Source: Malurus cyaneus samueli
Lineage: Eukaryota > Chordata > Aves > Passeriformes > Maluridae
Assembly (NCBI GenBank): GCA_009741485.1
Contig: CM019236.1
Span: 45,179,583-45,243,582 of the forward strand
DNA length: 64,000 bases
Reading direction: 5' to 3'
The position numbers were made by a program, and so were the translations under genes. Below the pieces are notes generated by a model, which worked only from the letters and a program-made list of their open reading frames with translations, did no database searches and was not told the DNA's origin. Shown piece after piece: positions 26,189 to 38,920 of this stretch. Each line of letters opens with the position of its first letter. Within the stretch, counting starts at the first letter, position 1.

Positions 26189-29100
26189 CAATCTTTGTCA
26201 TCCTGGCCATGACAAAACAGATCCCTTTGTGCCTTCTCAGGACACTGCAGCAGTCCTGGAGCAGCTGAGACAAGTGATGCCAATTAGATCCTCCTGTTAG
26301 GCAACCCATTTTAGATGAGGAATACCACACGGATGGTCTGATCCTGCTGGATATATCTCAGGAGACTGTTCCTAAGCTCTCCCGTTAAGTGGTTGTAAGG
26401 GTATCTTAGCACAAAAGTAAAAGAGAGAGATAACATTGTGACAGGAGGGTTCTTGGAATAAGGAAAAAAAATAAGACTGAAAGACAAGCCAATGTCCATG
26501 TCTGTGCCTATCAGCTATTGAGAGGAAAGAAAATTAACCATTAAAATCACTATAAAAGCACAAGTAGAAGAGGTACAGAAGAGAATCTGAAATATTGTGC
26601 AAGTGTGTCTCAGACACTTTCAAGTTTCAAATGGCACTCGGACCATTTGAAATTGTGGCCTTGCCCATGATGTCAGCCACCTTTAAGTCAAGGTCTCCTA
26701 CAACCTTCCAGGTCCTCAAATTACGTGACTATCCATTATCTACTGTGCTATCTCTGATTAATCCTTCTCAACGGACAAAAAATTCCCTACAAAGATGAAC
26801 AGTGCTTCATTCTTACAAAATGCTTGACGTGTGATATTTCTGTTTTGCTCTAAGTGAGCTGCACTTGGAGCAGATCTGTCCCTTGTCATAACCAGTGAGC
26901 TCAGTCACCAGCCTTGTACGCTGTCTCCCGGAATACTGCATAGTGCTTCCTTACAGCCCATTCCTTCCTCACAGGGAAGTTCAGCACAAAGAAAGAAGGT
27001 GGATTTCCAAAGGTCCTGATCTGTGTGTTCTCCTCTGATCCCGGAGAAAGTTCTAAGGCCCCAAGGTATAAAAGGAAGATTTTGACACAGCTTCTTTCTC
27101 ATTTTGCTGAACCTAAATGGGGATATGGACAGGTAAGGAGAGCATCCACCTAACACTGCAGAGAACAGACTTTGCAGCGCTGAAAGAGCTCTTGAAAACT
27201 GAAGTGTTAACTAAGCAGCAAGACAGCACACTGCAGCTGAAATTGGGTAATGGGACTTCTCAGAGGAGGAATGGGTAGGTTTCCCCCGCCCTACCATCAA
27301 GAAATGTATTTACAGAATCAGCTTTCCCCACTGCCAGAAACAGAAGAGCAGAATTCCCATTGCTGTTTTCACCTGGCTAAGTGATCCTGCTTAAATGTGC
27401 AGGTGGTAATGGGGCACAGGCACACTGCTCAGCTTGCAGCTGATGTCACAGCAACAAGCCTGCTAAGCATCCAGCCCAAAGAGACAGAAGGTACTCCTCC
27501 CAGCACCTGGAGTTCCAGCATAAATATCCCCAGAGATATCTGCCTGGGAAAGTTGTTGATATTACGTGTCTTCAAGCCTTATGAGCTCTTATTGGATCCT
27601 TTCCTGCCTTGAACTTCTTGGAAAGAGGAATTTTGCTTTCCAGATTGTCCTGCACTGAATGGATTTGTATTTGTTCTGCTCCCTGGGCCCTAGATGAGGG
27701 GAGAGAAAAGATGAGGAAATTAAACACAACACTAGGTCAAGTCGGGTTTCATTAAATACAGTGTTTTAGACATGGCTGTCACACCCCTAAATCTGAAGGG
27801 TAATTTTGTTTCCAAAGATTGCAGGATGGGAGTTCGGTCACTTCCTCCTATGTGGATGACTTGTTTACCCTCCTAAGGCCTCTAATGATTTACCAGAGAA
27901 TTCACACTGCATGAAAGTTATAAATAATGTACAAGTGTCAATATGTTTATGTATTCACTTCAAACAAATATGATCATCGCTGCCCCTGAGTTTGCTGACT
28001 TTGGGCTTCTTTTGGATTTAAAGCTTATTTCAAATCTTTCATAAACTAGACTATTACCTTTTTTTTTTCCTTACCATGAAATGCACCTTTTCACTGAATC
28101 CTTTGCATATCCATTGCTGGCCAGCCATATGCTATTGTGAAGATTCTGCACCCAAAATCTGCTAAATCCAATATTGTGTACACTTAATCCTAATCATATT
28201 TCCGAGATAAACCAAGTAGGCAAAAATATAAATTACTTCATCAGCTCCACTCTACTTGACATCTGTCCTTGTTGTGCCCAACTGTAACACAACCATTCTA
28301 TGAATTGAGGTTTGCGAGTTTAATCAACTAAGTGGGCCACCCTGTGAGGAGGAAACGGAGTGGAAAAGAAAAAAAAAAAAGAAAACATAGTGTAACGAGA
28401 CATCTGACGGTCACTCTGGTTCTTAAGACAGCAAAATAGATAATTGCTTCACTCCACAGCATCCATGCTGCACTTGAGGTATAGTTGAGATTAGTATGTA
28501 ACTTAATACCGGGAGTTCCAGTAGGGGTGGGTAGGCCAGACCATGCTCTATAATTATGCCAGTAAATAACTCTCTTCCTGTGAAGGCGTGATGAGGGGGC
28601 TAGATTGACTCATCCTTTTCAGGGACTGTCGTGAAAACAGGACGTATAGGGTTGGTTGCGCTACCCTATGAGATTTTGAGGGGATTTTTGTGAGTTTTTA
28701 CAAAGGGGAAGAAACCCCCTTTGATTAGTTATTTCTTGCATTCTAAAAAACATTGTAGAATAGAAATGCTAGTCTTCAGCTGCTGTAGATTGACAGATCT
28801 CTCTGCCAAGAAAGACTGTGAAAATTTCTAAATTACATTATGTAATCAAAGAAGTGTATCAGAGTGGTGATTATGAGTGCCCAGGACGTTGTTGTGCAGA
28901 ATCAAGCGCTGAGTTTTCCTGGTCACTCAGAGATTGTGTCTGTTGGGTTGGATTAGCTCAACTGTCTTTCAGTTAGAAATAATTTTTTGAGCACTTGGAA
29001 AGGACCTAGTGCAGAAGGATCTTCTACAGTACGAAGAAAAACATGCACTAAAGTGATTCCTAAATAAATAACAAGCAAATAATCAGATAAGAACAAGCAG

Positions 29101-32100
29101 TAAGACTGCATGTCTGTAACAGAGATTTTAAAAAATGGGTGTTCTTAACGCAGGGCAGCCAATTCACAATACTCAACTGAAGTAAAAACACCATTGCAAT
29201 TAACACACTCTACATTTAACCCAGAAAGAGGATTCACGATGTGAAGCAAAGCCAAAACCTTGCTTTTTGTTGTCACTTCTCTGTGTTGAAACAGGACACT
29301 GCTGTCTGTGGTAATGGTCAAGAACACATATTTTACCCACTTATTTTAAGCAAATGTTATTGCATCTGCCAGCACAGCAGGAGCACCTGCACACTGTCCT
29401 GGAGGAGAGGTGCAAGCAGTGCCAGCTGAAATGTTCTACAAGAGTACATTCAAAACACAAAACCAGAAGTCCTGATCAAGCACCTTGACCATGAGGCAAG
29501 TCATTGTCTCCTCAACAGGAGATCTCATGGGTGAGATCCATGACCGAAAAAGGTGCTAAACACCTTGACATGGTGTTCAGATAGATGTGCATTGTAGTGG
29601 ATTTTTGTTTGGTATAGCATTCATTGGCAATACAACAAGGTGCACAGTCAGAAGAAAGGGATGGCACATTCCTTCTCTTCCAGAATCCAGCATGCCGCAC
29701 TGATCTTGTGTCCTACCATTCACCTGTGTGCCCTTGCTGAAGGTTTTTTTTTCGGTTAGGCACTCCTGGATTAGTCAGACAGCTTTAAGGAGACTTGGTT
29801 GAAAAGTTATCAGCCATGGGGAAGAAGCCTCACAAGGCTGCAGGAGACATTTGAGCCCAAAAGGTTCAAACACATGTCTTTCTCTGAGTGCTGGGCACCC
29901 TGAAACTGCCACGCAGGTAAGAGATCTAAGTCAGACTGAAATGTGAGCCTGAGTTCTGAGATGGCAGACAGAAGGCACATAAACCATGGAGTGTAGCCCA
30001 GCAATCAGGAAAATAGTACATACTGGTGGTACTCAGGAAGACAGAACAGCCTTTTTTCAGACAACTGTTCAAAACCAGGAAGAAGTCCCAGAGAAACACG
30101 TAGTTCTTAAATTAATTATTTCTCAACTGTAGCATTAAAAAAAAAAAATTAAAAAACCAAAAACCATCAAATGCATTGAAACATTGAAAACAGTCCATGT
30201 AAATTGCAGGTAGAAGTTACCATGGAGGGAATTTCAAGTTACACCTGAAAACTCAAAAAACCTTGCATGGGCTGAAACACTGCAGCTGGAAAAATATTCC
30301 ATGTAGCAATCTACTCTAGGAATTATTTTGTAAATCCACCAAGTCCTTTGAAATGCTAAAATGTTTTCAGAAAAGGGAGATTTTATCACAGCTCTGTAAC
30401 TAACTCGCCCAGAGACACATAATGCTGGTTCTCACTTAGCTAGGTTTGTCTTCTGAGATTATCAGAGATTGTCACATGCTGGATCAAAATCAAAATTTAA
30501 TGTAAAAAACTAAACCACTTTTTGGAGGAATTATGTTACTGTGGACAATCTTACAAGTGAAGACTCAAAAATATCAACTCCCTGTTGAGGTACTCAGGGA
30601 AATTATTTCCTGGCCCTACCTATCTAAGCATATACAATAATTTCAAATGCACCCAAGACTCAGTTTCCATTTCTCCCTGCTTGCTGCAGCAGCAGGATTC
30701 CCCAGAAAGAGTACCTCTTCTCTCCCACTAGTCAGGAGACAATAATTACTGAGTCAAGGATGCTCATGGCGAATTCATTCACATTATTCTTTTACCAATA
30801 TTGTCCTTCACTTCAAGTAGCTCTTCCTTCACTGCAGTGTTCACCTTTCTCATGTGTTAAGAGACAGTAGTGGTTGCCCTCGCTTACCTTTTTCCTCAGT
30901 CATTTTAATCTATTCTCTCATGGTAATTTATAGGAAATTTTCCTCCTCCTTTTCATGCACCTTTTAATCTGAGTCATTTGTGCTAGACCCAGTTCTGACA
31001 GATGAACAAAAACTTCTGAATTTTGAAGGGATAAATTCAGATGAGAAAGTTGTAATTGTCATAGTATTAAGTATACAGAATTAATGGTACAAATAAAAAA
31101 AAAAAAAAAAACCACCCAAAAATTAAAAATAACTCATCTGTTTTTGATTGAGTCAGATTTTCTAAATAACTATTTCCAAGCACTTTTAGTCCCAGCTAGA
31201 ATTGTGTAGAGGAGCAACTATTTACATGTGCTGGCAAAATGTTAGAATATTTTTTCTTCTCCTCAAGTTTTGTTGCATCTTGTATTCGTTTGGGATTTAA
31301 TTATTAAAAAGAAATGATATAATTAAGGAAAAACAAATCATAGAAGGATTAACTTACAAAGAGAAATTGGCTTTAACGAAAGACGAAACATTTCACACAG
31401 GTTTCAGGGAAGAGTAGCAATGCATACACTTAGCCCAGCACAAAATAAAATAATTGTCAGAGATTTTGACATATGTCTTAGTCATGTAGTCTTCAGTTTG
31501 GAAATATGTCTTCTTTTCTTGATTGCTGAGGAAACAACAATTGGTATTTAAGCTTTCATTTAAAAAATAAAAAGAACAAAACAAACATAAAAAAAAAAAA
31601 TTAAAAAACCTATACATATACTACCCACATAAAGCCTTAGTATGTGAACTTTGTATTCCAATTATGTTCCTCTTGTCTTAAGAAGATTTGATTAATTATA
31701 GTGGGCATTGTTTGCGACGAAGAAGATAGTTGTTGTGCAATAAGGAGCGAGAGCAGCGGACTGGAGTAGGACAGGATGCAGGTGGGATCTTGTGGATGCA
31801 GAGGCCGAGGCAGGCCGGGCACACGGTTGTCCGCGTTGCCGTGTCTGTCAAGGGTGTATTGTTCAGAGTTTCACCCTACACGCAGCAGCACTGTGGCAGG
31901 GAGGTGGAAAGAGCAAGAAAGTTTCATTGCCAATGTCACATCAAGGACAAATTTTCAAGTCGTTCAATCCAGAAGATCAGCTCTGCCTGGCACCAAGAAG
32001 AAGAGTGATGGAAGGACAAAAGAATGCTGTTCACTTCCCATGAAGGGAAAAATGGCCACAGTGCTCCGTGGCCCATGTGTCTTGTTGGGTCTGCTGTTTT

Positions 32101-35100
32101 CTTGGGATAATGGTGTCCTGCACAGCTTTCTCTGCCAGGAATGGACACCATTCAACCCAGAGAACAATGACCTTCCCAAGCACACCCAGGGTTCTGCCAC
32201 AGGCCAGGCCAGCAATTGAGACAACCATCTTACTTTTGTTACCTTCCACAGAGGGTTCAAACTTCTTTTCTGCTGGTCAACTTTGCCTGAGCTTGCCAGA
32301 AAAAAAAAAAAAACAAACCAGAAGAGATTGATCCAGGAACACATAGACAAAGAAGCTCAACTATTTGTCAAGCTAAGCATTGATACATATTTCTTTCCTA
32401 TCTTATTTCCATTAATTGTTGCCTGCCTTCCCCTTCATTGCTCCAATTCTGTCCAGAGACCGAAGTTACCAAAACAGCTCCACCACTCCCCACTTGGATT
32501 TTTCATTTGGTCCTTCTCTTATTTTTCACAGAAGGTAATACACAGCCATTTGAATCCCAAATTTATGTTGATGTTGCTGTATGTTTGACATTGCTTCAAG
32601 GTCAGTACCACTGCAAATAAGCCATGAGACTCAAATCATGATGCAAAAACATAAGTAGCTACTAAGCAGATTCATTCTTGTAGGTAATGACAAATTCAAA
32701 TTGCAAAAGAGATGCACAAAGTCAGCAGATTAAATTTGTTCTTTGTATTAATGCACTTCTGCAGTGATAGCATCCACCCAATTTGAAAGCAGCTCATTTA
32801 AAAATACAGGGGACAGGAGGGAAAAAAAGAAAAATCAATCCTCAAATTGCACAGGGTGGTCATCAATTTGTCCCTAGCAGAGAGACACACTTTGCTTGAA
32901 GTATTTTGTTTCTCATACACACTGTGATTTGTACCAGGGACAGATCACTGCTAACCTTTGCCATGTCTGTGACTGCAGCTGGTCCCCTCTAGCAAACCAC
33001 GTGAGCATCTGCTCAGCAGCCGGGGAAAACTTTCAGCCTTCTCAGCAATGTTCTGCATCCCGAGACATGTACTCCAGACACAAAAACCAAGCTGAGAGAA
33101 ACGTAACTGGCTGTATCCAAGCTCTCACAATCAAATTGTACCTGAGAAAGTACGATGGCAACCAGCAAAGGGCTCAGAGCAGTAAGTTAGCAAATTTTTA
33201 AGGTTCTGTGTTGCCTTGATTTCAGCACAGGGAATGAATGTACAAAGGCATTGCAGAGGTGCAGCCTCACCATGGAGAACAGTCAAGGTTAAGGCAGAGT
33301 ACTTTCTGTCCCACCACTGAAAGAGGAGAGACAAAGAATTTGGAAGAGCCTTCAGCATGCTGCTGACAGTCTTTACAGCTGTTGGAAGTGGGAACAGAAC
33401 CTCTGCAGCTTTGAGGGACTGACATCCCAATTACCACTTCATGAACCACATCCTCTCCCCGATGACCTGAAAAACTCTGAATTCTCACCCTAGATAACAC
33501 TAGAACCTGTATTTGTCTGAGTCTCAATGTCAGTGTCTATTCTCTCTTTCTCTTCTCTGAACACTGTCACAAAGTTCAGAGAAAGGATCTTGGCCTTCAG
33601 ACAGAAAAACACACCTTTTGCATGGAACCCTCTGCCATGTGACAAGCCAATGGCAATTCTTTAGAGATCTGTCCCTTTCTTTCTGCCAGCCTTCCCTGTT
33701 TATTGCCAACCCTCTTCCAGGCCTCCTCAACAATTTAGCACACTTCAAACACCATTGGAGAGCTTCTCTGGCAACTGCCACATGAAATTTTATGGGCAAC
33801 CATCTTGTTGCTAGCGTGGATTTTTGTGCTCTTGGCCTTGTGAGGCTACCCCAGGATGAAAGAGACATTCTTGCCTTCTGTGAGGGCAGGATGCCTGCCT
33901 TCCCTCAGTGGAGAGCCTTTGCAGAATTTATTCAGGGTTTTTGGAGCCCTATAACATCCTGCACAGCCAACAAACACAGACCATACTCTCTCAACATAAC
34001 CCAGCAAGACTTCCAAACCCAGGTAGCCCTCATGGATTTGATCACACAGCCTAATGAATTCAAACCTTACCCTTCCCATGAGAAGGGTAAGCCCTCCCAC
34101 ATTCATCAGCCTTCACACACATCACTCTTCCCTCATGTCTGTCCTTTTGCCAGCGCATGAGCGAGTGTCTCCTCAGCTAACAGCTGATCCTCTCCTTGAG
34201 AACCAACACCAAGGCAAACCAGTAGCTTGTATTTGGAGAGTCCCATTTCACCGGGAAGATCTGGATAACTGTAATGCATCATGCCCTAGGCTCCTGCCCG
34301 GCTCCAAACCCGCTGCTGCAGGCAGCGTTTCCTATGCAGCTGACATCGCATAGGATTTCAGCACTGACAAATTCTGTTTGTGCCAAAATCATGCAGCTGG
34401 CAAGAAACCATCACTTTTCTCTGCTTCAATTATGAAAGGTGGAAAAAAAAAAGTCAGAAAAATTCAGGTATGCAGCAAGATATATTAAAATCCAAAGTAT
34501 GCAGAACTTCCTTCTAAGTGGAGAAAAACCAAGGAGAATATTTTCTTCTGCTATGAATCTATCCTAGACAGACTACTTAATATATGTGAAATTTCCTTAT
34601 ATCTCCCTCTCTGAGAGAGAAAACTTTGTGCTTATCCATGTCACTCCTCTCCAAGCAGGCTTTTGCAGGAGAAATCTCAGTAAGCTCTTTGTGGCCTACC
34701 TCTACAATCAGCTGAAGATTGCACATTTCCTCCAAGGACACTTCAATAAGCACACTGCTCTCAGTGCCTGTTTGCAAGTAAGTCAAATATAAGTAAGACT
34801 CCAGCAGACATGAGTGAGAGCTTTTGTATGATTCTAACAGTAACAGGCCAAACAGAGGCAAGAAAATAATAAAAAAGAAGCTGTTCTCATAAGAGCGCGA
34901 CAGGAAGGTAGGACCTGGTTGGTTTTTCATCTCCTGGTTTGGATCATGGATGGAATAAATCAGCTGACCATCACTGTGATTGGTGCACTGGTATCATTTC
35001 TACAGCAATCATTTGCTTCCTTGGAAGACATCTTGCAACTTAATCAAATTTTTTGAAGATTCTCTTTGCCAGCAGTGTGTATTAGGAAAAAAAAATTAAG

Positions 35101-35159
35101 GATATTAATAGCATTCCTTGTGAAAAAGGTATGCATCAGATATGCCAACTATCCCAGGT

Positions 35160-35405
35160 TTCTACCTCCTGTCTCTGGATCGCAGGAAGAAAGGATCAGA
35201 ATCTCCTTCTCCACTTCCCTTCTTCAAAAAGCTGTAGAGAGCAATGAGGTGACCCCTCTGCCTCCTTTTCTCCAGAACAGAAAAACAAGTCCTTAGCCCC
35301 TCGTCAGAAGGCATTCCTTCTAGTCCTTTCACCAGCTCTGTTGCCCTCCTCTGGATGCATTCAACTCCCTTAAAAATCTTTTCTATTTGAGGGTCCCATA
35401 ATTAT
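35160..35405 (-). mobile_element. CR1 LINE fragment (end of ORF2 / 3'UTR)
   Basis: Antisense CR1 text is readable on the plus strand: AGAGAGCAATGAGGTGACCC, CTGCCTCCTTTTCTCCAGAA, then CTTTCACCAGCTCTGTTGCC and CTCCTCTGGATGCATTCAAC. This is the same region as the 1100-1300 part of the left-end CR1. The final CR1 3' end is missing here and the inner border fades after GAGGGTCCCATAATTATACA. Confidence 0.8.
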
Positions 35406-38400
35406 ACACAATGGAGGTGGAAGTTATCTGAGAATGAAAGTACGTGGGCCCCCAATATCTATTACATGCTACAGAGGGCTTCAGATCTCGTCTCTTGCCA
35501 GATTCTCCCATCTCTGTGATTTGGATGCATCTGACTGCAAAATGTGTTAAAGGTTTAAGGATCACAAACAAAAGAGGCCCCAGGAGTAAACACCAGCACT
35601 ATCTGTTGGCATTGCAGCTTCGCACTAGTTTCTGTCCTGCTCCAGAACTCCCTACATTAGCATAAGCAGCAGAGCACAGCTAGTTGATGCACGAGGTCCC
35701 AGAGCAGCACAGGGGCTCAGCAGAGAGCTGGAAATGTGAGAAACAAGAGAGTGATTTGGAGAAGGAGAAAACAGAAATCCCTGCATTTATTTCACAGTCT
35801 GTTCCACCCTGAATAGTTCTATTTTGCCTCTGACTGCACTCAATCTTGCTAAATTCTGCAGGAAAAATTAAGGACTTAATCCTCACATCACAAGCTACTA
35901 AAGTGAGGCAAATGCAGCAGCGGAATACACAGAAGGTCACTGCTAAGACATTAAACACTAGTATGATTTTCAGTCAGGCTTATCTGGCATTCACACACCC
36001 TCGCATCTTCCCTAATGTAAGCTTAGCACAGGAGCAGCTCTTTCAGAGCGTAAGTCACACAGTGACTTAAATCCCATTATCTTCATGAGGGTTTGGATCT
36101 CTGTCTGCCTTCCAGAGCAAGGGGACTCCCTCTGGACTGTGTTTTGTGGTATACCTAGCTGAATCAAAATTTCTGGTAAGGGATGTGAAGTAGGCAGTGC
36201 CCCCCTGCTGACATATTCCAGATGGCAATCTGGTTGCATTTGTCTTTTGCCTACGGTATTTTAAGAATCCTCCCAAACCAAAACAAGTGTCCACTGATTC
36301 TTGACAGAGGCAGCGGATGTGAAGCAGCAGTCACCGCTCTAAACTGCTGCCAATAAATCAGAAAATCATCATGCTTACAATATCTATCACAGTGAATATC
36401 TATCCAGAAACCCAGAGGTACCTTTCCTCCTCGTGGGGCTCACATTGCATGATGAATTCAAGGGATGGTAGAAACACGAACAAGAAATTTAGATGGTACC
36501 ATTCTATGCACTGCTACATGTGAAAGGATTTGCATCATTCATCCTCAGGCTGGCATCAGGAAAAGTCAATATTTAAGGCAGGCATCCCAACTTTATATCA
36601 TCCAGTTCTTGCCGTTTCTCCCATTCATGGCAATAAAAGCAGCACATCAAAAGGGCTCTGTGCAGCATCGTATTTAGAGCTACTGTGTGTTCTGTATAGC
36701 CATAATTTCACCACATTCTGGTCTGCAGAATGTTGCTTTCTGCAGTAAGAAATCTCTCTCTTATCAAACACATCATGATTCAACCTCTGGTAAACTGCCC
36801 TTACCTTCCACAGGCTTTCCTCTTTTCTTTTTCCTAAGAAAATGTCTCAAACCCTTGGCCCTCAAATCACCCAGTAACAGAATGACACCCAGAAAAGCTT
36901 CATGAAGTTCATTGTCTTCTATTTCAATCCAGTTTCCCTACTTGTCCAAGCCAGCAGTGGAAGAGGAAACGATACAGTGTAGTACAACATGGGAGTCAGG
37001 TGCTCACATACACTTTGCTTTCACATAAACTTAAGAAGAAACAAGCAGTGCACAGTGGAAGGCATAAACTCCTTCAGGACCAAGGAAGGAGTTTTGTATC
37101 TTCCACTCCCTGTTTTTACCTGGGAAATCATACACATTGGTCATGATGACAGCAGACCAGCTCTGGCAAAGAGCCCTTCTAACATAAAACATAGTCATGA
37201 AATCACTCTGATTGTATTGATTTAATGTTGCAGGAACAGCAAAGTGACCAATCACCCTGGCTACACACCTCTGTCAACGTCTGGTGGTGTAGCAAGGTCA
37301 GAGGTACAAAATACCCCCTTGCTATTACTCCTGCGAAAGAACAGCAATTTTAAACCTTTAGATTTCCTCTTTCTACTTTCTTCTTCTTGTCTTACACCGC
37401 TAACCAGCATTGTGACTTCTCCATGGCTTCTGTCGGTGTCAGACAGTAAATAGTGTGACTTCCACATAGGATGTTGAAAGCTCAGAATTGCATTTTAAAA
37501 AAAAAAAAAAATAATAAAAAAAAATGCTACAGAAGCAAATTGGCCAAATAACCTAGTATCTTGTACCGCCTTTCTGGACCACAGTTCCCACTGTTAATGA
37601 AAGGGTCAAGGATTTTGCGATGAAGAGGCTAGGGATTTAAAAAGACACACTTTAAGCTGGTCAACCTCCAGGCAGAAACTCTGCTGCCAACACTAGCAGC
37701 AAAATCCCAGAGCTGGCAGTAGAGCAGAGGATGACCTTCCACTGCACACAAACAGCAGGCATCTGCAGACCCTCTTTAACAAGACAGGGAAAGGACACAT
37801 TCTACTTCAGCAATGCAATAACCTGTCAAACTCATTTCACAAATCTAAGTAACAACAATCTGGAAGTCACACAGATTTCCAAACAGAGAAACCACATAAC
37901 TGCCATTGCTTGCCTGATAACTTGGCTCACCTACCTTTCAAAACACTTCATTGCCTTCTTTTCCTGTAGGCAAAACTTCATTGAAAAACAAATCTGATCT
38001 TTCTGTCCCATTAAGACAAAGGTAGTATCTTCAAAGTTTGCTTCACAAATGGCAAAATTCCCGCAGAAGCATAAGGTTGATGCTGCCACTAATTATCAAA
38101 GAGTGAAAACTCCTCTTCCTCTGTAAAGTGACTGAGGAGATAGGAGAACAATGACATTTTTCTTTCAGTACCTCATCTGACCACTTCCTATGACCAAACC
38201 TGGTCCCAAACTCCTCGTGTGCTTCAGAGCCCTGCATAGCCCTGTCCAACAGGGAAAGGTCAAAAGCACCCACCTGCAAACAGTTTTCAAATCCAGGCTC
38301 TTAGCTATCACAAGCTCTGCTTAAGCCTTATTTGGGGGCTGTACACTGGGAAGAAAAAATTACATACCCGTTATGAAAATGACATACCCATTACAGTCTG

Positions 38401-38848
38401 TCAAGGACACCCAGCTGGCCATCAGCCTTTGTGAATTGTCACCAGCTGAGATAGTGAAAGCTTAAACTTAAGCTATCTTAGCTGTAGGTGCTCTGCAAGC
38501 AGTGTCTATAGCAGGTCTGATTCTCTGTAAATTAGAGGGGACTTTACTGGCAAAATTGCAGCATTTTTTTCTTTCTTCCAGGAGTACTGTAAAAGGTTTT
38601 GAGAATGGGATAAGAACTTCTGCACCATTCAAATAATCCTGGCAAACAGACAAATTAATTCAGAGGTGTTCTGGGAAAAGCCATATTAAACTAAAATCAG
38701 AGCCATGAATTCCACACAATTGCCTTCCAGAAAATGAGGATGATAATTACAATTACCAGCAGATCAGACCAGCTATCCTAGCCAAAGCAAGCCTATCAAT
38801 CACTAAAGGTTTGGTGCTTTGCTCAGTTTGAGTATCTTTGCAGATACA
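35406..38848. other. Non-coding stretch, no gene recognised
   Basis: No exon or repeat family recognised apart from an A-rich tract near 37495-37525. ORFs are short and unsupported. Confidence 0.6.
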
Positions 38849-38920
38849 ATTCACAGATTCATAGATTATTCTGAGTTGGAAGGGACCCAGAAGGATCATT
38901 TAGTCCAACTCTTAAACAAA
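38849..38920 (-). mobile_element. CR1 LINE 3'-end fragment
   Basis: Antisense CR1 terminus: CACAGATTCATAGATTATTC, then GAGTTGGAAGGGACC and ATCATTTAGTCCAACTC. The tail-like ATTCATAGATTATTC at its outer edge is the degenerate terminal microsatellite. Only the last tens of bases are clear; flanking sequence up to about 39090 may belong to it. Confidence 0.85.

Larger units (their letters stand above)
17076..35159. other. Non-coding stretch, no gene recognised
   Basis: About 18 kb without a supportable exon. It includes an 18-bp repeat (19953-20000), an A-rich block (20911-20968), a 13-bp repeat (26152-26188), a CpG-enriched unclassified segment (about 28280-28960), a small CpG cluster (about 31715-31880) and a 9-bp hairpin at 34066-34091. 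A 191-codon minus-strand frame at 24586-25161 has no recognisable domain and is treated as chance. Complexin exons 2 and 3 were looked for on the minus strand by eye and not found. Confidence 0.6.

Noticed and set aside
27060..27075. TATAAAAGG-like box
   Set aside because: Isolated, with no CpG enrichment or downstream exon.
31730..32350. Several overlapping ORFs up to 147 codons on both strands
   Set aside because: Overlapping frames on both strands, no conserved domain and no supporting splice structure.
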